DNA of 64,000 bases from Monosporascus cannonballus (taxonomy: Eukaryota; Ascomycota; Sordariomycetes; Xylariales), in assembly GCA_004154925.1 (NCBI GenBank), contig QJNS01000746.1, positions 225,185-289,184 on the forward strand. The letters run 5' to 3'. A model generated the notes under the pieces. It saw only the letters and a list, made by a program, of their open reading frames with translations. It did not search any database and had not been told where the DNA came from. The translations under genes and the position numbers were made by a program. Numbering within the stretch: position 1 is the stretch's first letter; every line of letters begins with the position of its first letter. Shown here in pieces: positions 24,430-37,249 of this stretch.

Positions 24430-27400
24430 CTTGAAAACCGGAAAACAATTAGGCTTAAAATTCCTAACCCTTTTACTAATTAATATCTAATGTTTTTAAC
24501 CGCAAAACTGGCAAGGCTTTAAAATGCCTTTGATGGGCATTTAAATTTTACTTTTAAAGTTTACACTTACGGTTTAAATTTAAGTTTTATCTTTAAAGTT
24601 TACAGCGTGAAAACTTCACTTTTTAAGTTTATCGAATTAATTAACGAAAATAACATTTAGTATACTTAAAATTTATCGGTAATTATTCGGTTATAAAATA
24701 GATATTCCTGGCAGTAGAGTATAATTTATTTTGTTCATAAAAACTATAAATTAGTTATTTCATTCAACAATATGAAATACTGTATTTGTTTTATGAATTA
24801 TACTGTGGAATGGGTTTATGTATATTTAGCTTAACTTGAAGAACATAGGTTAGACTTAAATATACCCTGTTTTATGTATTTTAAAAACTTCATGTATTTA
24901 ATATATTAAATGCTTTTAATAACTTTAACAAATTTTATAATAAAACCTTTTTTCAGTTTAATAAGTTTAATATAATATAATATAAATTATACAAAGTTAT
25001 AACCTTACGTTGGAAATTTGGAAAATGAATAAAAAATTTGAATTTTTCGAAATACTTAAATAGTTATATATTAAATTTTAGAATATGTTACTAAATTTTT
25101 ATTAACTAAATCACAACCTTATTCAAAATATGTATTTCAGCAGTGTTATATAACTGAAGCTATAAATAATAACTTCAACCTAATTTTGTCCATATGTATT
25201 ATGGATTATATATTAGTTTAATATACATTTCATTTGTTAATTAATTCAGTTAAAAGTTGAGCTAATTAATTTTTAAAAAATATAAAAGTTGTATTTTTAT
25301 GTTATAAAATACCGAAACTTCCAATAAGCATTTTAATTTCTTTGTATTCATACTATGAATTTTGAGATTTTCGGCTTATTTGATTTTAAAAACTTATATA
25401 CAATTTCTTTTTTTACTAATATACATATTTATAAATATTACATCAACGGATTTTTTTGGGAATATTTCACGAAAAATATTTAAAATCTATAATTTGCAAT
25501 ATCTATATAATTATTAATTAATTACAGTAATTTTATGTAAGTCAGCAATTACACATAAGTTATAACTCAGTATAAGTAGCTATGTTATTAGTATTTTCCT
25601 AGGAATATTGATTAGTACTTAATTTATGAAATTTTGAACTGGATCCCGACTAATACCATATAAATTAAACCGACAAAATGTCGATTAGAAATTAGTAATC
25701 GAAATTTTTCAAACTTTATTAAATGCCAAATATTAATTTCATAATCAGACAGTAAACATTGTGGTAAATATATAAACGGATTACTTTGATATAGATCAAA
25801 TGAATGCGAAAATATAAAAGCGAAAGTGGGAAACCAAAATGGAATAAAAACGGGAATTGAGATTTTTAAAAAAGAGCGAAAATTATAATTAATGTTTTAT
25901 ATTTATTGGTGCATTTTTATTACAAAACCAAAAGCTTATTTGGTTCTAAAAATTTAAAATAACGTAATAATAATTTATTTAGTTGTTTTAAAAGCCATTT
26001 TTAAACAAAATATGAAATTTAGGTTTTTCGTAATTATTCAATAACTTTTAAACTTGTTTTATGTTATCAATTATTAATAAATTATAGCACTTAATTGCTA
26101 ATTCAATTACTAGTAGTTAAACTATAACTTTGGTTTTTTCCATACCGCAGTAAGTATAACAACATGAAAATAATAAGATAAAAAATATCATAATTCGGGA
26201 ATAAGTTAGTGCCATATGAAAACTTTCAAATTGATTTCTAATATTTCTGTTTAGATACCAATGTTATGATTACAATAAAAACTGAACTTATAAATAATCC
26301 GAATACCATTTCAATGCTTTTAAACTCGTTGTTTGAAGATAACTTTAAATTAATTGCTTTATATACATTGCAAAGTATTCAAATTTACTGCCACAAAATG
26401 TAATTACTACATCCGTAAATATTAAACTACTAAAACAAATATATAATTTATAGTATTTTTTATTTCTTTAAATTTAGAACTTAGTAATAAAAATCAGCGA
26501 CAGATTTATTATTATTATTACAATTAAATATTATGATTAATATTTTATTTACATCGTTAAAGTGATAACGCACGATAAAACATATATATATATATCTAAT
26601 TCTTCAATTAATTATCAATTAGAATATAGAAAGTACGCACCGAAACTAAGGGCCAAACCGAAAAACGAATGTGATAGTATTTTAATAAAAGTACGAAGCG
26701 AAAATAGAAAGAATATGCACCAAGAGAGCAAACAATTTAATGTTTTATATTCATATTTTCCCGTTTTGAATTCTATGTATATAAAAAATACACAACCGCG
26801 TTTTTTAAATATATTGAATATATTATCTTAATAAGGAACTTTCAGATACTGTTAGCAAATTTATGAAAGATATGACATAAGTTTGTTAGCTAAAGTAATA
26901 CGCGAATCGTTTTATTGTTTTTTCCAAAAAAAGAATTTAAATCAATTTAAATCAATTATATTTGGTTTTTCAGACATATTTATAAATATTTTTTAAATAC
27001 GGAAATTATGTCCAAGTCTACCGTAAATATTATATTTACATATTTCTGTTTAATTTTTGTAAAGAATATTTTTAATTATTATTAAATACGATTTTTTAGT
27101 TTTAAATTTTCCAATACATTTATTTTTTCGTATAAATAATGTTTTTAAACCTTTTATTTAAAATCTTCCAGCATTTATTATAACCATACTTCGGATTATA
27201 TAAATACTGGTTTCATTATTCGAAAATCACCCTTATTAAAAACACTAAATCGTCTGTAACGGTAAATTGCTTAAGTATGTTTTTAAAAACCTGTTATACA
27301 TAATATTTCTGTTTTGGTAATTGACGGACAATTCAAAAACCTGATGTCGTTCCGGAATTACTGAAATTAATACAAGTAGATTTTAAAAACCTTGGTAGAA

Positions 27401-30235
27401 ATATAATTGAAACTTTTAATGCGGCAGGAATATTGTTAAAATTATATAAAGTAATTTTGATATTTACCAATCTGAATCCAAAATTATTAAATATGATAAC
27501 AATTTTATTGGTGTTCTAAAACATGTTGAAATACCTTGTTCTTTGCAATATAAATATTAAAACGTTATATTAAATGTTTCATATAGGCCAAATAAAAGTG
27601 GTTGTGGAATAAAAATATAAAATACGAAAAAGATTAAAACCGAAAAACAAAATTAACAAATAGATAAAGCGTAATAATACTATTACTTCTGTAATAATTT
27701 TTCATTTTTATTAGATAACAATATTTATTGTTATCGAAAATTAAAAAAAGGTTTCGATTATTTCATGTATCTTTAAATATTACATTAAGATATTAAATTT
27801 AAATTAAATATCGTATGTTTGTATTCTAAGTATCATATATTTTAAATTATACTTTTAATTTATTAAGTAACTAATTTTAGCTAGTACTAATTGAAATGAT
27901 TATTTTAATTCAGAAATAAAGAACTACACTGCTTTATATTATTACTCTATTATGCATATAATTATATAAAGTCTTATTTTTATTTGTAAAATCGTTACTG
28001 TTGTTATTAAGTAGGAGGTTTAATTTTAAAAATATTTATAAACCGTAATAATACTGAAGTGAATAAACCACTAAAAGTACTCATTTTGAAATATAAAGAA
28101 TTTAAAGATATAAATAAAGGTTTAAAAGTTCGGGGGTTTCGAAATTGTAAGTACGTGAATAAATTAACCACGACAAGATAAAATGTGTTGGATTAAATAA
28201 ATAAATATATCATACATAAAGGATGTATATTTATAAGTATTATAAAGATATAGAAAATTCGATAAACACAAAGAAGCTGCCTAAAAAGTCTTATAAACAA
28301 AGTTATATTTAAATTTAAAAAGAAAATTAAAGCTAGAATCACATTATATTAGTTAATAAAATTGTATAAAATCAGTAAAACTAACAACTTAGGCTACTAG
28401 GCCTAACTATTAAATATGCCTGTATGTGTATAAACACATTAAATTATTTATTGTGAAACATCCGGTTTCAAATTTCCCATATGTGAAAAATTTATTCAAT
28501 TCAGTTTTGTTGCTTTTTTGTAGATTAATAGACTTTTTTTGCTATTAAAAGAAAATCTTTGTCCGTCAAAATTTTTCTGTTTCCAAATACTTTTAAAACC
28601 CTTGATTAAGCTTAATGCGCTAAGTTGTATATGTTACTTATTTATAAAGATTTTTTTTGTTGTATTGTTTAAACGCTTTATTTGGAACAATAAAGTTATT
28701 TTTAAAAAATTTATTCCGTTTTTGCCTCAGCCGTTCTATGCGTTTACTGCAATTAACCTTTTTTAGGAACAATAGTTTTATAAATTAATTTTTTAAAAAA
28801 ATTTAAATATTTTCGTAAAATAGAATAAGTAATATTTCGTCCAAACAGTTGATCGTAACGCCGTAAGGAATAAAGAGTTTCGAACTTTAAAAGCAGATAA
28901 ATTTAAGTAGTGAAACAAATTATATTTGAATTTCCAATACCGCTATTGTAAATACGCCGCAACTAATTTGTGGAATTTTCGATGTAAAAATTGTGTATTA
29001 CGGAAATCTAAATAAACTTCTATTTTCTTCAATTTTAATATTTTATTCCGCTAGTACTTGCGTATTACAAGCCAATTTTTACAAATAAATTTTATTTATC
29101 AGAATGTAAATACAATTGAATTTGGAATAAACCTTGGTTGATTTGCAATTATTTTTAAACGTTATCTATAAACGATAATAAATGAATATATAATTTTAAA
29201 TTAATTGGTTTTTGCGATAATACGGCTTAATACATAGTATATTTTAAATTTTACCTGCTAGGCAAACTTTATGCTCATTTTTGTTGTTTATATTTTGAAA
29301 ATATTGTTTATGATTTTAACACTTTTACAAGTTGCATTCGCTTTTTTATATATAATATAACAGAATATGAAATATTGTAAAAATTAGATTTACAATAATA
29401 AAATATAAGTATTTTGATAACTGCATATGTACCTTTTCTGTTTTAATTACTTAAGAAAAAAGTATCGTAATAGAAATTAGTTATATTGCTCTCGATATTA
29501 GCGCTATAAGCTACAAATAAATTTTCGCCCTTTTGTTCAAATTAGTTATTAAGATATAATTAGTTATATATTTTTTATTATTTAATGATGGTAAATTTTA
29601 TAATTAAAATATTTTAATATCACTTGTACCATAACCGTTTCTGGTTTTCTATGCTTTAAATTATTTTGTTTATATTTTCTTCCAAGCACAGCAGCCGTTA
29701 CGGTAAATATAATTGCAGTTTTTATAATTTTACAACAGTTTTGCACTTTACTTATTATTCTATCTACCGTGAAATACGTGATTTATATGAAACTATTGTC
29801 TGTGATTATATTAAAATTCAAAATAGGTTTTGTAATTGTTAAACCTTTTGCGAAATCCATTATGAACATATTAGCTTTTTCAAATGCATTTAAAATATTA
29901 AGTTAAAAACCAGAAGTTAATTTAATTAAACTATATTTCAAATATATTTCCATAACTCCTTTATTTGTATCATCGAATTGTGCCGTACATTAAATTTATA
30001 TATTTTTGCGCAAAATATAAACCCAAGGTTTTAAAACAAATATATTTTGCGGTTGCACGTTCACCGAGTTAGTTATTGAATTTGTGCTAAAAATATACGT
30101 TTTAACAGTACATATCCTTGTTAAAAACTATGAAGTCTTTTTTCCTTATAGGAATTTAGAAAATTAAGGTGAAAAAACCGACGTATTGGATTTTTTACCC
30201 GTACGTATTTTTTTGGGGTAAATTTAGTATTTTCC
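24430..30235. other. AT-rich decayed DNA with weak repeats, no gene supported
   Basis: No protein family was recognised. Two stretches resemble each other (about 25,780-25,940 and 26,690-26,760), sharing AATTTAATGTTTTATATTCAT-type text. On the minus strand at about 29,890-29,830 a short frame reads MDFAKGLTITKP, which faintly recalls the MDFI.GLP start of retroviral-type integrase cores, but nothing around it confirms this. The open frames at 26,562-26,831 and 28,539-28,766 look like unselected sequence. Confidence 0.35.
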
Positions 30236-30239
30236 TAAT

Positions 30240-30440
30240 ACTTATATGCAAAATACTGTTTGGACCTTCCGTCACTTCTTTGAGACGGAGATAGCGTTTC
30301 CTAACCTATTGTGGTTTTTAAAAATAGAATGTAAATAAATAAAAGATTATGAAATTTGTGGAGATCACTTTTTGATAGTTAATTATTAGTCGTGATTAGT
30401 TTTTATAGTTGGGATTTTTTTATATCCAAAGTTTTATTTT
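30240..30440 (+). repeat. Fragment of repeat B, opposite orientation
   Basis: The reverse complement contains GAAACGCTATCTCCGTCTCA and AAAGAAGTGACGGAAGG, the RIP-sparse form of the repeat B left-end block at 10,945-11,030, with matching flanking text to 30,440. Confidence 0.45.
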
Positions 30441-30599
30441 TATTTTATCAAAAGCTTCGCCCAAAACAATTTATCGGCAGTTTTGAGATTATTTAAAAAT
30501 ATTTTACTTAATTGATGCCAAGTTTTTTTAATTATCGCAAAGAAAACTTTTAATTTATGAAAAACTGAATTATTGAAACTTATTTTAGCTAAATATTTT

Positions 30600-31200
30600 A
30601 ACCTTTTTTCGTTTTTTAACTTTATTCATTGTTTCGTTCTGTTCTTTTTCGTTTTATTATTTTATTCATTTTTTAAATTCCTTATTGAAGGTTTTTTTTC
30701 GTTCGGTATATAATATTCCACTAAAGCCCGCATTTTTCGATCATTTGGGTTAGTAATTATAATAGAAATAGCTTAATATATATACGAACGTCTAGAACTT
30801 TATTAAATTTCGAAATGAATACTTTATACTTCCAAAAAATATGTTAATCGGTTAAAATTAATTAGTGTTAAATTTAAAGATTACTTAGAATTTTTGAGAA
30901 ATACATTCCGCTAAAACGAAATAGACGATTTCCAAAATAAATGCATATATTTTATATAATTGTAAAAATATTATTATTGTTATTTTTGGGAAACGTAACG
31001 CTTTATTTATGCCGGAGAACGGAATTTATTTTAGTTAATTATACACTGGACAGTTTTTTTCCGTTCCGATCGAAAATCGGAAAATTTCTTTATATCTCTA
31101 TTATAAATGGGTTTGGTAAATGCTGATGCGGAAACGGCCGTTGTTTCGCAAATAATAAAAATTGGGGTTTTGGAAAAATAATTTACATTTTACATGTTTC
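30600..31200 (-). repeat. Repeat C, copy 1
   Basis: Aligns by eye with 37,250-37,860 on the same strand. On the minus strand both copies keep one frame: here NSVLRHK, IFTII.NICIYFGN and GMYFSKILSNL, there NFVFRHI, IFVFVQAICVYFADG and GICYLKV. Stops fall mainly at former Gln or Trp codons, as RIP predicts, so a protein was encoded. I do not recognise the family; it is most likely from a transposable element. Confidence 0.45.
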
Positions 31201-31229
31201 ACCCCATGATAAAAGCATTTAAATTGCAA

Positions 31230-33364
31230 TTTTATTAAATAATGTAACCTATAATTTATGTTTCTTATATATTTCAAAGTTTTTTTTTAAAAAATGTGTT
31301 ATAATTTCTTTCAAAATATACCTTGCTTCTGTTATTTTATATTGTGTTACGAAATATATTTTTTAAATTTAAGTAAGATGATTTTTTTAGATCCGTTATA
31401 AAACTAATTTTTTACCTGTAAATTATTATAAAACGTAGCCGTACTGTACGCCTATTGTTTTTCCCCGGGTTTTCCGAATTATATGTCGTGTGATTTTTAT
31501 AGGACCTGGCGTAACTTTATTTAAAACTGGCCGATGATAACTTTTCCCGTTTTGACAAAAACCGTATTATGAAAATAACAAAAACCGTTACCGCCCTTTT
31601 AAAAAATGGATTTATGCCTACGGTAATTAATAAAGTATCCGGAGCCGTAATATTTGGGAGAAAACTGAGTATAAAAAATATAGATGCGAAAGGTTTAGTA
31701 TGTAAGTTTTTTTAACTTTGATTTTGCAAGTTTTTATAGCCGAGGAAATTTTGTAGTTATCGGTTAAATTATATATTAGCGTAACACAAACTTTTTTACA
31801 AGTTTCCTTTATAATACTATAAAAACTCAAGCGAAAAAGATATTTTTAAAAGAGAATTTTGCGTAATTATTATACGCGACCGGACGGATTTCGTATACGG
31901 CATAGTTCGATAACATGCATAAAATAATTTTAAAAAATAGTTTGAAACATCTTTAAGTTAAATTACTTATCGGCTTTATTCCCCTACTTTAATGACAATA
32001 CGGATTTTTAATACGTCGAAACAGGATGAATAAATTTTTCTACGAAAAATATGCTACGGATTTAAGCGATAGTTTTAATTTATATATATGAACGGTTAAT
32101 TGTATCGTATTTTTACAATATATAAGTGAAATATGAACTATAGTAAATATTTTCTTTAAATATAAATTATTGAATACACCGTGAGTTACATAATTAAAAA
32201 GTTTATTATTTATTTTACAGAAAAAGTAAATTGTTATAGAACATTACTTTTATAATCCGATAATTTATTACTATTTTTTGGTTAATTTAGTATTTTCATT
32301 TTATGTTGTTAATACTCAATTATAATTTAAAAGAATTAATATTTTGGTGATATAAGTTTATAGGTATAACCACGTAAAAACAGAAACGGTTATATGAGAT
32401 TTAATGATAAAATGTATATTCATGGTAATTACAAAAATACTAATTAATAAAACGTGAAAAAAATAAAAATCTACAAATATTGTTTAATTAATGCATTTAT
32501 AAAAAAGAGAGAGAAATTCGGTTACAGCATTAATTATAACGAAAATAAAATTAGTTTTTATAACGGCATTTTTTATTCAAATAAGAAAAAAAGAAATAAT
32601 ACCTAAATATGTCCAATTTTTGATAGATGGTTAATACGGCAATGTTTTTTTTAAAAAAATTATAATATTATATAATAATATCGGGAAAAGAATTTAAAAT
32701 TAACGAAATGACCGATAACGTTTTTAAATCTAAAGGGCAAAAAATAATAACAAAATTTTTACACAAAATAAAATCTACGTAATAATATTTATCAAATCAA
32801 TTTCTTGCGCCAATATATATAAAAACTTTTAAAAAGTATTTTGTTATTATTTAGAAATATCTGAAAAATGATTTAAGGTTAATTAACGTTTATTGCGATA
32901 GAAATTAGAGTAATATTTCATTTAATTTATTTTAACCGTAAAATTATGTTGTTAATATGACCATTTTTGCTAAATATAATATTAAAATCAAAAACATTAA
33001 AAGCTTTATTTACTTTACTAAAAATCTCCTTTTCATTTAAAAATACCTGTTGCTATTTAAAACGTTTTTAGGATAATAATATTTAAAATCGAAATATGAT
33101 TAACATAATTCTGTAAATGGAATACATTAATCTCTATTAAAATTTTTTTTCGTTAATTAGAGTGTTATAATCAATTATTTCGATACGACAATTTGTATTA
33201 AAACAGCTTTTGCCGGAACCGTGAGTTATTAAATTCAGTTTTTAAGCTCCTTAATTTTCGTCTGGAACTATTTTATTACAATAATTTCGATGTAAAAGGT
33301 CGATATAATAATAATTAAGTATTACTTCGAAATTTATATTACTGTGAAACAAAACCTTATATTA
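31230..33364. other. AT-rich decayed DNA, no gene supported
   Basis: A slightly less AT-rich patch at about 31,430-31,680 contains GGCCGATGATAACTTTTCCC and CCGTTACCGCCC, but no frame gives a recognisable product. The remainder is RIP-type AT-rich DNA. Confidence 0.4.
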
Positions 33365-33724
33365 TATAATGGCTAAAATTTTAACTAATTATTGAATCGA
33401 AGTTATACGAATTTATATGCGAAAATATTGTAAATATCTAAGTAATAACTTCACTATGTTATACAATACCAAATATATTTTAATTAATAATATTATATTA
33501 TAAATTAATATTATTTAAATTACAAATATAACAAACGTAATTATTTTTTACCCGTAAATTAAATTTTATTAAACCTTAAAGATTTTATAAATTTAATACC
33601 CCTAAGTACTATTTGATTTTATTTAGATTTACTTAGGTCTTATCGTTAAGAAAGGTCCAAATCACGTAACCGGTTTAAATGTGTCCAACCGTTTTTTGCG
33701 ACCGGTTCTCGCTGAGTCGTAATA
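33365..33724 (-). repeat. LTR of gypsy family A, minus strand
   Basis: Starts TATAATGGCT (RIP form of TGTGACGGCT), continues with AACTAATTATTGAATCGAAG, and ends with GACCGGTTCTCGCTGAGTCG and TAATA, the reversed LTR 5' end. No internal element sequence is attached on either side, so it may be a solo LTR. Confidence 0.55.
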
Positions 33725-33839
33725 ACAAATTAAACGATCGAAATCAATTCGACGAAATTCGACCAATAATTAAATACGGTCAATTTAACTACTATTACAG
33801 GATAATTAAATAAATATTATTTAATTATTAAGATACATT

Positions 33840-34032
33840 AACATATAATTTAGGTTTTTATTTTCTACAATTTAAGTAAAAATTATTTTCAATATAATTG
33901 AGTTACTTAAAACGGTTTTAATATTAGAAAACTTAAGTAATTACTTTATTATTTATATTTTTACAATATTTCTATTACTATATACCCGTACGACTAAGGT
34001 TTAGCATTTAGTCAAACCCCTTAACCGTTGCA
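33840..34032 (+). repeat. Partial LTR of gypsy family A, plus strand
   Basis: CCCGTACGACTAAGGTTTAG, then CATTTAGTCAAACC and the terminal CCGTTGCA match the right half of the LTRs at 48,746 and 55,293. It faces the LTR at 33,365-33,724, forming a divergent LTR pair about 0.5 kb beyond the 3' end of the nucleotidase gene. Confidence 0.55.
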
Positions 34033-34564
34033 CAATGGCAAATTCGTTATATTTTTAATTTATTAAAGGCGGACAAAAACCTTTTGCGTATTTAAATGGA
34101 AAATCCGTTCAGTAATTGACTTTCTTTAAACCGGTATAAACTTTCGTAATTTAGATATAATGTTATATCGTGTAATTATGTCGTTATATTAACAAAGGCA
34201 TTTATAATATTGCGTTTCGTATAATTAAATTTTGAAATACTTTTTAACTAAAATAGCTAGAATATTTTCGCTATTTTATCCAGCGGTTTATATTAAAATA
34301 ATGAAAAATACATAATTATAAAAGTTAGTAAATAGGTTAAAACCGGCCATTTCGCTAATATGGCTACCAGCTTACCTTTATAGTACGTTATATTATTTTA
34401 TTAATGTACTTAATTCATGTCACACGTTTTTTATATTGTATAAATAAATATTTTAGTTTTACTTTAGTGTTACTTACTCTGTCCTTTTTCAGTTCTTAGT
34501 AACTTATTTATATCTCAATCATTTTCCTGCCTTCGCGCTAGTAACGTCATACTTCGTGATATAT
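34033..34564. other. AT-rich spacer downstream of the nucleotidase gene
   Basis: This is the 3' flank of the minus-strand gene. RIP-type composition returns within about 80 bases of the stop codon. Minus-strand AATAAA-like words (TATTTATTTATA at about 34,441-34,452) could serve as a polyadenylation signal, but this is only inferred. No other feature was seen. Confidence 0.4.
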
Positions 34565-35659
34565 CTATTTCGCTCTTTGGCAAAGAACATCATTTACCGA
34601 CTTCATGACTTTCTCAAAACACCACGGCATTGCCGCTACCATGCCAAAGTTCCTTTCGCCCAGTAATTTGCGGCCTTGTCCAAAATCTATCAACCTTCCA
34701 TCAATGTCTCTAATGACCCCCCCAGCTTCCTCGAAAAGCAAATTCCCCCCGGCGTGGTCCCAGATGTAGGTGAATCGCTCTCTGTTCTTCGGGATCCTGA
34801 CCATAACGTCAGTTGCTCCCAGAGCCAACGCCACATATTTTATCTGCTGTGACCAGATCACCGTTGACGGCCACTTAGCCCCGAGACTTTCTGCAACTTC
34901 TCTGTGCTCCAGTTGCGACAGGCTTGTTTTGCCAATAGTCGGCTCGACAAAATCGAGAGCACCAGGATCTTTAGCGCGGGTTGGTTGATTCACTCGTCGG
35001 GCATCTCCGAGTCTGTCCTCGTCCATTTGTCGCAAAAACGCTCCTCGACCCTTCACTGCAGACAGGATTACGCCGTAGCCGTCTGGATCAATGGAATCCT
35101 CGTGAACCTTACCCCCGACGCTTCCTAAGTTTAGGTTTGGACAACCGATAACGCCAATGTGCTGTACGCCATCAACCAACAAGCAAAGGCAGACCGCATA
35201 TTGCTGGCCCTTCATGAACGTCGCTGTACCATCAATTGGGTCAAGCACCCACACCCTTCCTTCAGAAGTACTTTCCCCAATCCCGAGGTCAATGGTTGTG
35301 AGCATCTCCTCCAAGGAATCTGGAGATGCGAGAGGAGCGCCATGATTCTGCAACTTGCGCGTTGCCCCAGCCTGGACAAGTTCCCAGACCTGTTCGGCAA
35401 GAGCAGGATTGTCTCTAAGCTGCCGTGCGTCCTCTTCGGCGACGAACTTATCGTCCGGGTACATCGAGCGGATGACACCTATGAGTAGAGCCTGTGCAGC
35501 AAAATCGGCAATTGTCACTGGCGACGCATCGGCCTTAAGTTTTGCACCAAGCTGGTGATTCACCGACCGTATGACTTGCTTAGTGGTGATGGATGCGCAA
35601 TGGACTGCGCTTAATGCCACTGAGAGCTCTGACAAGTAGTCCGGCGGCGACTGTGACAT
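34565..35659 (-). CDS. 3'(2'),5'-bisphosphate nucleotidase (HAL2/MET22-like)
   Basis: Known role of the family: Mg-dependent, Li/Na-sensitive hydrolysis of 3'-phosphoadenosine 5'-phosphate (PAP) to AMP and phosphate, clearing the by-product of sulfate assimilation and sulfotransferases in the cytosol. The protein has 364 residues, close to yeast Hal2 (357). Visible motifs, counted from the chosen Met: ADASPVTIADFAAQA (43-57), the metal-binding AEED (74-77), VLDPIDGTATF (138-148, catalytic DPIDGT), IGCPNLNL (171-178), and WDHAGGNLLFEEAGG (300-314) followed by DFGQGR. The start is the ATG at 35,659 with A at -3; the frame runs 11 codons further upstream only to a TTG. No intron is needed. Base composition is balanced, with no RIP stops, in sharp contrast to both flanks and to every other frame here. 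It stands alone, with no neighbouring pathway gene. It could be a paralogue of a housekeeping copy elsewhere. Family assignment is firm; exact substrate preference is inferred. Confidence 0.93.
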   Translation of the reverse strand: MSQSPPDYLSELSVALSAVHCASITTKQVIRSVNHQLGAKLKADASPVTIADFAAQALLIGVIRSMYPDDKFVAEEDARQLRDNPALAEQVWELVQAGATRKLQNHGAPLASPDSLEEMLTTIDLGIGESTSEGRVWVLDPIDGTATFMKGQQYAVCLCLLVDGVQHIGVIGCPNLNLGSVGGKVHEDSIDPDGYGVILSAVKGRGAFLRQMDEDRLGDARRVNQPTRAKDPGALDFVEPTIGKTSLSQLEHREVAESLGAKWPSTVIWSQQIKYVALALGATDVMVRIPKNRERFTYIWDHAGGNLLFEEAGGVIRDIDGRLIDFGQGRKLLGERNFGMVAAMPWCFEKVMKSVNDVLCQRAK

Positions 35660-35990
35660 TATGATAGGCTTGCAGAAGATATCCAAAGTCAATAGTGAGT
35701 AGGATGTGCAGTATATTATTAGGAGAAGAGTTAAAACGACACCGGGCTTAAAAGCTGTCCTGTTACGATAACAGGGCTAATAATTAGTTACACCTAAAAA
35801 TGACCCACCTTTTAAATAAAACACTCAAAAAGTAAATGTTTAACGTACCATACTACCTCACCGGATAGTTTTTTAACATATTTCAATTTTCCACTTTTAA
35901 TTATCTATATTCTAATGCTAATTACACAACACCTGATAAAAAACAAAATTATATTGAACCACTTAAGCACCAAAAAATTAAAACCGAAAT
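35660..35990 (-). promoter_or_regulatory. Upstream region of the nucleotidase gene, with palindrome and hAT-like end
   Basis: GC content stays intermediate to about 35,780 and then falls. Reading toward the gene, AATAATATACTG (about 35,711-35,722) is a possible TATA-like element about 55 bases before the ATG. At 35,759-35,775 lies a perfect palindrome, CCTGTTA-CGA-TAACAGG. Overlapping it, CAGGGCTAATAATTAGTTAC from 35,772 matches 17 of 20 bases of the MITE left end at 47,467. No function is shown by sequence alone. Confidence 0.35.
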
Positions 35991-36950
35991 TTAATTGTGC
36001 AATAGATAATTTTATATTTGAAATTGCTTATTTTATTTTATTTAAAAAATAGACGATAAATGGGCCGGAAGTAAAATTTCCCTTAATTCGTAAAAAATAA
36101 TGCTGATAGAAAAAAATACGATTATCGACCAAAATTGGAATTTAAAAAAACATATCTATTCGGCTTTAAAATATTGAAAATATAACGAAATTATTATTTT
36201 TGTACAATATTTAAATATTTAACCCAATTATTTAAGTGATGAAATTTATTAAGCGAAAGAAAAAATTGAACTTAATTTAAATTAAAAAAATAGGTTACTA
36301 AAAATTTATGAACAAATTTTTAAAACTTTTATGAACACCTTATATTTATTCGGAATATAATTACTTATATAAAGAAGAACTAACCGGGTATAAATAAACG
36401 TATTAAAAATTTAAACGAATAAATTATAATTACATACATTATTAATTTGCAAAGTTTAATAATAATAACATTATTATCATTGTTTACTATGGCGGAATAA
36501 TCACCTTCTATTTTAATACAGAAAGATTTGGTTATCAACTGGCTAAAACTCGTTTTATACAATAATAATGGATAACAAACATATGAAATTTAAAATAAAT
36601 ATGATGTTTAAATAAATATATTCGAACACGTATGAAAAAATCGAAACGTTTTGTTGTTTTTAAGAGTTACCGAACCTATTATAAGATAGAATTTGAAAAA
36701 TATTACGCGAATAATAATGTTGCATTTTATATACCTTGTTTTTGTTAAAATATTATTTATTTATTTAATATTAAAAATTCAACACGGTATTATTATATCT
36801 ATATCATGAAAAAATTGTTTGCCCGTTTTTATATTATATTTAAAGTGGTATAATATTTAATAATATTAAAATCGTATTTACAAAGATTAAGTTTATTTTT
36901 TTGAATTTAGTAGCTTTTTTTCACACAAAATTTGTTTTAACTATATATAT
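35990..36950 (+). pseudogene. Second Fot1/pogo-like transposase copy, strongly RIP-degraded
   Basis: Aligns along its length with 6,400-7,440: GATTATCGACCAAAATTGGA, then CGGCTTTAAAATATTGAAAA, ACGTATGAAAAAATCGAAAC, ATGAAAAAATTGTTTGCCCG and the terminal ATCGTATTTACAAAGATTAAG. More stops than the first copy. Its 5' edge lies about 330 bases upstream of the nucleotidase start codon. Confidence 0.65.
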
Positions 36951-37249
36951 GTTAACCGTTTCGTCATTTGCCTTTAGTGAATCGATTTTGTTTTCGTAAA
37001 TATCGATTTTTCTTTTAAATATCTATAAAATATAAAATGGAAACAATAGTAATAAAAGAATTATAAAATAATACTAAAATAATTTGATAATTAATATATT
37101 GAAAATGGTTGGTATCGTGATAAAAAATATATTAATATTTTTTATGATATTTTTTTTTAAAAAAAAAGCAACCGCATATTTGCAGGCAATAAATTATGTC
37201 CTTAATAAAGGCGAGAAAATTGAAACTAAATATCCCTAAAATATTTATT

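Noticed and set aside
26562..26831. 89-codon plus-strand frame
   Set aside because: Moderately complex, but part of a loosely repeated AT-rich stretch; no motif and nothing to support a start.
28539..28766. 75-codon plus-strand frame
   Set aside because: The opposite strand is almost equally open, and neither frame resembles a known protein.
34770..35558. Several short frames on both strands within the nucleotidase gene
   Set aside because: They are shadows of the long minus-strand gene; none has family motifs.
35660..35692. Eleven extra N-terminal codons for the nucleotidase (TTG start)
   Set aside because: The codon at 35,692 is TTG. The first ATG is at 35,659, has A at -3 and gives the usual family length.
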